Assembly (NCBI RefSeq): GCF_050948175.1
Contig: NW_027490236.1
Location: 248,001-312,000 of the forward strand
Reading direction: 5' to 3'
Length of the DNA: 64,000 nucleotides
Source: Xylocopa sonorina
Lineage: Eukaryota; Arthropoda; Insecta; Hymenoptera; Apidae
Position 1 is the first letter of the stretch; the number at the start of each line of letters is the position of its first letter. Of this stretch, positions 58,056-64,000 are shown piece after piece. The position numbers were made by a program, and so were the translations under genes. The notes beneath the pieces were generated by a model. It had not been told where the DNA came from, ran no database searches, and worked only from the letters and a program-made list of their open reading frames with translations.

Positions 58056-58403
58056 ATTCGTTTGAAGGGAATACGAGGTATACATAACACTTCGCAATGA
58101 ATATTATATCTTATCGTGAAGCATAGAAATGAGATGCGATATCTCGTTTTGAGAAGCATTAGAACTCCATTGCTCCGATACGTAGTCATCTGCAAACGCT
58201 ATTTCCTAGCAAGGAAGATTCGCATTTACATTCGTTTGAAGGGAATACGAGGTATACATAACACTTCGCCATGAATATTATATCTTATCGTGAAGCATAG
58301 AAATGAGATGCGATATCTCGTTTTGAGAAGCATTAGAACTCCATTGCTCCGATACGTAGTCATCTGCAAACGCTATTTCCTAGCAAGGAAGATTCGCATT
58401 TAC
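58056..58403 (+). repeat. Single-monomer tandem duplication (2 x 174 bp)
   Basis: Two adjacent monomers share ATCGTGAAGCATAG, ATCTCGTTTTGAG, CTCCATTGCTCCG and GTAGTCATCTG, a combination found nowhere else in what I read. They differ at TTCGCAATG versus TTCGCCATG (58,269). This is the smallest clear HOR event in the window. Confidence 0.8.
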
Positions 58404-58463
58404 ATTCTTTTGAAGTGAATACGAGGTATACATGACACTTCGCAATGAATATTATATCTTATC

Positions 58464-58649
58464 ATGAAACATAGAAGAGAGATGCGATATCGCGTTGTAA
58501 AAAGCATTAGAACTCGATGGCCTCGATGCGGAGGTATTTGCAAACGCTATTTCCTAGCATGGAAGTGTCGCACTTACATTCTTTTGAGTGAGTACGAGGT
58601 ATACATGACACTTCGCAATGAATATCATATCTTATCACGAAACATATAA
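58464..58649 (+). other. 61-codon open frame in a monomer; probably not a gene
   Basis: Starts at the conserved monomer ATG. A one-base deletion in CTTTTGAGTGAGTACG (near 58,587) shifts the frame just before the usual TGA at unit 127, so reading continues into the next monomer. The first 40 residues are the same MKHR...YFLAWKC repeat-derived peptide seen at 47,848. Nothing supports expression. Confidence 0.8.
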
Positions 58650-58704
58650 ATGAGATGCGATATCGCGATTTAAGTAGCATTAGAACTCTACTGCTACGAT
58701 ACAT
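58507..58704 (-). other. 65-codon antisense open frame; probably not a gene
   Basis: Reverse-strand frame crossing the monomer boundary and overlapping the forward open frame almost completely. It exists because the same one-base deletion near 58,587 changes phase. There is no domain, no start context worth noting, and no second copy elsewhere. Confidence 0.8.
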
Positions 58705-59812
58705 AGATATCTGGAATCGCTATTTCCTAGCAAGGAAGTACCGCATTTACATTCTTTTGATGTGAATACGAAGTATACACGACACATCGCAATGAATATT
58801 ATATATTATCCTGAAACATAGAAATGAGATGCGATATCCCGTTTGAAGGAGCATTAGAACACTATTGCCTCGATACGTAGACATCTGCAAACGCTATTGC
58901 CTAGAGAGGAGGTGTCGAATTTACATTCATTTGAAGTATATGCGAGGTATAAGTGACACTTCGCAATGAATATTATATCTTATCATAAAACATCGAAATG
59001 GGATGCGATATCGCGTTTTGAGAAGCACTAGAACTCTATTGCTTCGATACGTAGACATCTGAGAACGCTATTTCCTAGAGAGCAGGTGTCGCATTTACTT
59101 TCATTTGAAGTGTATGCGAGGTATACATGACACTTCGCAATGAATATTATATCTTACCATGAAACATAGAAGTGAGTTGCGATATCGCGTTTTAACAAGC
59201 AATAGAACTCTATTGCTACGATACGTAGACATTTGAAAAGCTGCTCCCTAGTATGGAAGTGTCGCATTTACATTCTTCTGAATTGAATACGAGGTATACA
59301 TGACACTTTGTAATGTATATTATATCTTATCGTGAAACATAGAAATGAGATGCTATATCTCGTTATAAGAAGCATTAGAACTCTATTGCTACGATACGTA
59401 GGCATCTGCAAACGCTATTTCCTAGCATGGAAGTGTCGCTTTTACAATGTTTTGAAGTGAATACGGGGTATACTTCACACTCCAAAATGAATATTATATC
59501 TTATCATGAAACATAGAAATGAGATGCGATATCTCGATTTAAGAAGCACTAGAACTCTATTGCTTCGATACGTAGATATCTGAAAACGCTATTTCCTAGC
59601 AAGGAAGTGTCGCATTTACATTCATTTGAAGTGTATGCGTGGTATACATGACACTTCGCAATGAACATTATATCCAATCATGAAACGTAGAATCGGTATT
59701 CGATATCGCGTTATGAGAAGCACTAGAAATCTATTGCTACGATACGTAGACATCTGCAGACCATATTTCCTAGCAAGTAAGTGTTGCATTTACATTCTTT
59801 CGAAGTGAATGC

Positions 59813-61280
59813 GAGGTATACATGACACTTCGCAATGGATATTATATCTTATCATGAAACATAGAACTGAGATGCGTTATCGCGTTTTAAGAGGCATTAG
59901 AACTCTATTGCTACGATATGTAGATATCTGTAGGCGCCATTTCCTAGCAAGGAAGTGTCGCATTTACATTCTTTTGAAGTGAATGCGGGGTATACATGAC
60001 ACTTCGCAATGGATATTATATCTCATCATAAAACATAGAAACGAGATGCGATATCGCGTTTTAAGGAGCAATAGAACTCAATTGCTTCGATACGGAGACA
60101 CCTGCAAACGCTATTTCCTAGCAAGGAAGTGTCGCATTTACATTCTTTTGAAGTGAATACGAAGTATACATGACACTTCGCAATGGATATTATATCTTGT
60201 CATGAAACATAGGAGTGAGATGCGACATCACGTCTTAAGAAGCATTAGAACTCTATTGCTTGGATACGTAGACATGTGCAAACGCTATTTCCTAGCAAGG
60301 AAGTGTCGCATCTACATTCTTTTGAAGTGAATACCGTGTATACATGACACTTCGCAATGAATATTATATCTTATCACGAAACATAGAAATGAGATGCGAT
60401 TTCGCGTTTTAAGATGCATTAGAGCTCTATTGCTACGATACGTAGATATCTGGAGACGCTATTTCCTAGCAAGGAAGTGTCGCATTTACATTCTTTTGAA
60501 GTGAATGCGGGGTATACATGACACTTCGCAATGGATATTATATCTTATCATGAAACATAGAACTGAGATGCGTTATCGCGTTTTAAGAGGCATTAGAACT
60601 CTATTGCTACGATACGTAGATATCTGTAGGCGCCATTTCCTAGCAAGGAAGTGTCGCATTTACATTCTTTTGAAGTGAATGCGGGGTATACATGACGCTT
60701 CGCAAAGGATATTATATCTCATCATAAAACATAGAAACGAGATGCGATATCGCGTTTTAAGGAGCAATAGAACTCAACTGCTTCTATACGGAGACACCAG
60801 CAAACGCTATTTCCTAGCAAGGAAGTGTCGCATTTACATTCTTTTGAAGTGAATACGAAGTATACATGACACTTCGCAATGGATATTATATCTTGTCATG
60901 AAACATAGGAGTGAGATGCGACATCACGTCTTAAGAAGCATTAGAACCCTATTGCTTGGATACGTAGACATGTGCAAACGCTATTTCCTAGCAAGGAAGT
61001 GTCGCATCTACATTGTTTTGAAGTGAATACCGTGTATACATGACACTTCGCAATGAATATTATATCTTATCACGAAACATAGAAATGAGATGCGATATCG
61101 CGTTTTAAGGTGCATTAGAGCTCTATTGCTACGATACGTAGATAACTAGAGACGCTATTTCCTAGCAAGGAAGTGTCGCATTTACATTCTATTGAAGTGA
61201 ATGCGGGGTTTACATGACACTTCGCAATGGATATTATATCTTATCATGAAACATAGAACTGAGATGCGTTATCGCGTTTT
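59813..61280 (+). repeat. 4-mer HOR (696 bp), two copies and a partial third
   Basis: AGAACTGAGATGCGTTATCG recurs at intervals of 696 bp (59,863, 60,559 and 61,255). The units also share TCTGTAGGCGCCATTTCC, CGGAGACACC and CATGTGCAAACG. Copies run about 59,813-60,508 and 60,509-61,204, with the third breaking down after about 61,280. Several substitutions separate them, so this is older than the large duplications to the left. No gene. Confidence 0.8.
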
Positions 61281-62439
61281 AAGATGCATTAGAAGTTTAT
61301 TGCTACGATACGTAGATATCTGGAGACGCTATTTCCTAGCAAGGAAGTGTCGCATTTACATTCTTTGGAAGTGAATACGGAGTATACGTGACATTTCGCA
61401 ATGGATATTATATCTTATCATGAAACGTGGAAGTAAGATGCGACATCACGTTTTAAGAAGCATTAGAACTCTATAGCTTCGACACGTAGACATCTGCAAA
61501 CGCTATTTCCTAGAATGGAAGTGTCGCATTTACATTCACTTGAAGTGAATACGAGGTATATATGACACTTCGCAATGAATATTATATCTCATCATGAAAC
61601 ACAAATGAGATGCGATATCTCGTTTTAACAAGCATTAGAAATCTATTGCTTCGATACGTAGTCATCTGCAAACGCTATTTCCTAGCAAGGAATTGTTGCA
61701 TTTACATTCATTTGAACTGTGTGCGAGGTATACGTGACACATCGCAATGAATATTATATCTTATCATGAAACATAGAAATGAGAAGCGATATCTCGTTTT
61801 AAGAAGCATTAGAACTCTACTGCTACACGTAGACACCTGCAGTCGCTACTTCCTAGTAAGAAAGTGTCGCATTTACATTCCTTTGGTGTGTATACGAGGT
61901 ATACATAACACTCCACAATGAATATTATATGTTATCATGAAACAGAGAAATGACATGCGATATCGCGTTTTAGAAGTACTAGAACTCTATTGCTACGATT
62001 CCAAGATATCTGGAAACGCTATTTCCTATAGAAAGGAAGCTTCGCATTTTCATTCATTTGAGGTGTATGCGAGGTACAACTGACACTTCGCAATGAATAT
62101 CATATCTTATGATGAAACATAGAAATGAGACGAGATATCTCGTTTTAAGAAGCATTAGAACTATATTGCAACGTCACGTAGATATCAGCAAACGCTATTT
62201 CCTAGGAAGAAAGTGTGGCATTTACATTCCTTTGAAAGGAATACAAGGTATACATGACACTTCGCAATGAATATTATATCTTATCATGAAACATAGAAAT
62301 GAGATGCGATATGGCGATTTATGAAGCATTTGATGTCTATTACTTCGATACGTTGACATCTGCAAACGCTATTTCCAAGCAAGGAAGTGTCGCATTTACA
62401 TTCTTGTGAAGTGAATACGAGGGGTACATAACACTGCAC

Positions 62440-62965
62440 ATTTTATATTATATCTCATCATGAAACATCGGAATGAGATGCGATATCGCGTTTTGAGAAG
62501 CATTAGAGCACTGTTGCTACGATACGTAGGCATCTGCAAACGCTATTTCCTAGCAAGGAATAGCGGCATTCACTTTCTTTTGAAGTGAATACGAGGAGTA
62601 CATAACACTGCACATTAAATATTATATCTTATCATGAAACATAGAAATGAGAAACGATATCGCGTTTTGAGAAGCATTAGAGGACTAATGCTACGATACG
62701 GAGGCATCTGCAAACGCTATTTCCTAGCAAGGAATTGTGGCATTCACTTTCTTTTGAAGTGAATACGAGGATTACATAACACTGCACATTAAATATTATA
62801 TCCTATCATGAAACATAGAAATGAGGAACGATATCGCGTTTTGAGAAGCATTAGAGTACTAATGCTACGATACGTAGGCATCTGCAAACGCTATTTCCTA
62901 GCAAGGAATTGTGGTATTCACTTTCTTTTGAAGTGAATACGAGGAGTACATAACACTGCACAATG
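62440..62965 (+). repeat. Three closely related monomers in tandem
   Basis: Consecutive units share GGCATCTGCAAACG, CATTCACTTTCTTTTG, CGAGGAGTACATAAC (or ATTACATAAC), CACTGCACATT and, in the second and third, AACGATATCG and CTAATGCTACG. Differences are scattered, so this is a modest local amplification. Confidence 0.75.
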
Positions 62966-62981
62966 AATATTATATCTTATC

Positions 62982-63139
62982 ATGAAGCATAGAAATGAGA
63001 TCCGATATGGCGATTTAAGAAGCATTAGAACTCTAATGCCACGATACGTAGACTACTAGCAAGAAATTGTAGCATTTACATCCATTTGAAGTATAGACGA
63101 GATATACATAACACTGCACAATGAATATTATATCTTATC
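62982..63139 (+). repeat. Shortened monomer (158 bp)
   Basis: The distance between consecutive ATG anchors is 158 instead of 174. The segment between CGTAGAC and AGCAAG is 4 bases rather than 20, so 16 bases covering ATCTGCAAACGC are missing. This is the largest within-unit length change I found in the window and breaks the 58-codon phase. Confidence 0.85.
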
Positions 63140-64000
63140 ATGAAACATTGAGATGAGATGCGATATCGCGATTTAAGAAGCATTAGAAATCTATTGCTTC
63201 GATACGTAGACATCTGCAAACGCTATTTCCAAACAAGGAAGTGTCGCATTTACATGCATTTTAAGTGTATGCAAGGTATACATGACCCATCGCAATGAAT
63301 ATTATATATTGTCATGAAAGATAGAAATGAGATGCGATATCGCGATTTAAGAAGCATTAGAACACTATTGGTTCGATACATAGACATCTGCAAACGCTAC
63401 TTCCTAACAGCGGAGTGTCGCATTTACATTCTATTGAAAGGAATACGAGGTATACATGACACTTCACAATGAATATTATATCTTATCATGAAACATAGAA
63501 TTGAGATGCGATATGACGATTTAAGAAGCATTAGAACACTATTGCTTCGACACGTAGGCATCTGCAAACACTATTTCCTATCAAGGAACTGTCGCATTCA
63601 CATTCGTTTGAATTGTATGCGAGGAATACATGAAACTTCGCAATGAATATTATATATTATCATGAAACATAGATATGAGATGCGATATCGCGAATTAGCA
63701 AGCTTTAGAAATCTATTGCTTCGATACGTAGACATCTGCAAACGCTATTTCCTAGGAAGGAAGTGTCGCATTTACATTCATTTTAAGTGTATGCGAGGTA
63801 TACATGACCCTTCGCAATGAATATTATATATTGTCATGAAACATAGAAATGAGATGCGATATCGCGATTTAAGAATCATTAGAACACTATTGCTTCAATA
63901 CGTAGGCATCTGCAAACGCTACTTAGTAGCAAGGACGTGTCGCATTTACAATCTTTTGAAACGAATACGAGGTATACATAAGACTCCACAATGAATATTA

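Larger units (their letters stand above)
1..64000 (+). repeat. 174-bp satellite DNA array filling the whole window
   Basis: Every part of the window is a head-to-tail copy of one 174-bp unit. I tracked the anchor ATGAAACATAG: its 'AAC' falls at 1, 175, 349, 523 and 697 and is still in phase at 19,317, 30,975 and 63,840 after allowing for a handful of small indels, giving 367 complete monomers and a 161-bp partial one. All copies are on the same strand and no inversion or foreign insertion is visible. Conserved words in order are ATGAAACATAG, GCGATATCGC, CTACGATACGTAG, ATCTGCAAACGC, TTTCCTAGCA, GTGTCGCATTTACATTC, GAAGTGAATACGAGGTATAC, CACTTCGCAATGAATATT. A hand-made consensus has 63 G+C in 174 bases. 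No gene of any kind is present. Centromeric or pericentromeric location is an inference from unit length and HOR structure. The family is not one I recognise. Confidence 0.98.
55343..64000 (+). repeat. Diverged monomeric satellite, likely approach to array edge
   Basis: About 50 monomers with no large HOR. Neighbouring units differ at many sites, and most of the length-changing indels of the window lie here, including gaps near 58,587, 59,232, 61,605, 61,826 and 61,971, gains near 56,925 and 62,033, and a 16-bp deletion near 63,055. The AGCAAGGAA form replaces AGCATGGAA in most units beyond 58 kb. No gene, RNA gene or transposon is visible. Confidence 0.85.

Noticed and set aside
47848..58704. 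Protein-coding genes from the three open frames
   Set aside because: All three are phases of the satellite monomer opened by one or two changes; the same phases are closed in neighbouring units, and no domain or promoter is visible.
63365..63380. Pol III B box / tRNA-derived origin (GGTTCGATAC)
   Set aside because: One substitution in a single diverged monomer gives a partial B-box resemblance; other units read GCTACGATAC or GCTTCGATAC and no A box or cloverleaf is present.
1..64000. CRISPR array
   Set aside because: Repeats are regular, but the whole 174-bp period is conserved; there are no unique spacers between short repeats and no cas genes.
1..64000. CENP-B box
   Set aside because: TTCG occurs in every unit (CTTCGCAATGAATATT), but the required downstream A and CGGG are missing; I found no acceptable match in the consensus.
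1..64000. Telomeric repeats (TTAGG/TTAGGG)
   Set aside because: TTAGG occurs once per unit in the TTTTAGGAAGC class but never in tandem.
1..64000. Inserted transposons or orientation switches
   Set aside because: The anchor words recur on the + strand at about 174-bp spacing throughout; no unit-breaking insertion or inverted segment was found.
1..64000. Identification as a known satellite (alpha satellite, Arabidopsis ~178-bp repeat and similar)
   Set aside because: The lengths are similar, but none of the characteristic words I know from those families is present, so naming a species would be a guess.

Overview
The window is eukaryotic satellite DNA from end to end. I see one tandem repeat family with a 174-bp monomer, always head-to-tail on the same strand. 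There are about 367 complete monomers plus a partial one at the right edge. I see no gene, RNA gene, transposon, CRISPR array, microsatellite tract or unrelated sequence anywhere in the 64 kb. A monomer near nucleosome-repeat length, 36% GC (hand count of a consensus) and megabase-style higher-order repeat (HOR) organisation fit a centromeric or pericentromeric array, or another large heterochromatic block. I do not recognise the family: it is not primate alpha satellite, mouse minor satellite, the Arabidopsis ~178-bp repeat or any other centromere satellite whose sequence I know. I cannot name the organism.

Layout. (1) 1-18,424 holds two composite blocks arranged A1-B1-B2-link-A2-B3: A is about 2.4 kb (14 monomers) and B is 4,177 bp (24 monomers, one of 175 bp). 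B1 and B2 are a direct tandem duplication; A2 and B3 carry extra whole monomers. (2) 18,417-26,930 is a ~20-monomer HOR present as 21-, 19- and partial-copy versions. (3) 26,931-32,338 is a 9-monomer (1,566-bp) HOR in three full copies and a partial fourth. (4) 31,535-43,712 is a 6,089-bp (35-monomer) tandem duplication whose two copies look identical, with a nested 12-monomer-spaced internal repeat. (5) 43,713-49,078 is a mosaic of more diverged monomers with one repeated ~4-5 monomer block. (6) 49,079-55,342 is an 18-monomer (3,132-bp) tandem duplication. (7) 55,343-64,000 is increasingly diverged monomeric satellite with only small local duplications and most of the length-changing indels, which looks like the approach to an array edge.

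Almost every difference between copies of a block is either a point substitution or the gain or loss of a whole number of 174-bp units, as expected for unequal crossing-over or gene conversion kept in register. Each monomer carries several short dyad symmetries (a 10-bp palindrome, a 5+5 inverted repeat and an imperfect 30-bp hairpin) and nine CpGs. 174 is 58 codons, so one frame stays in phase from monomer to monomer. That explains the three short open frames in the diverged right part, which I interpret as chance.
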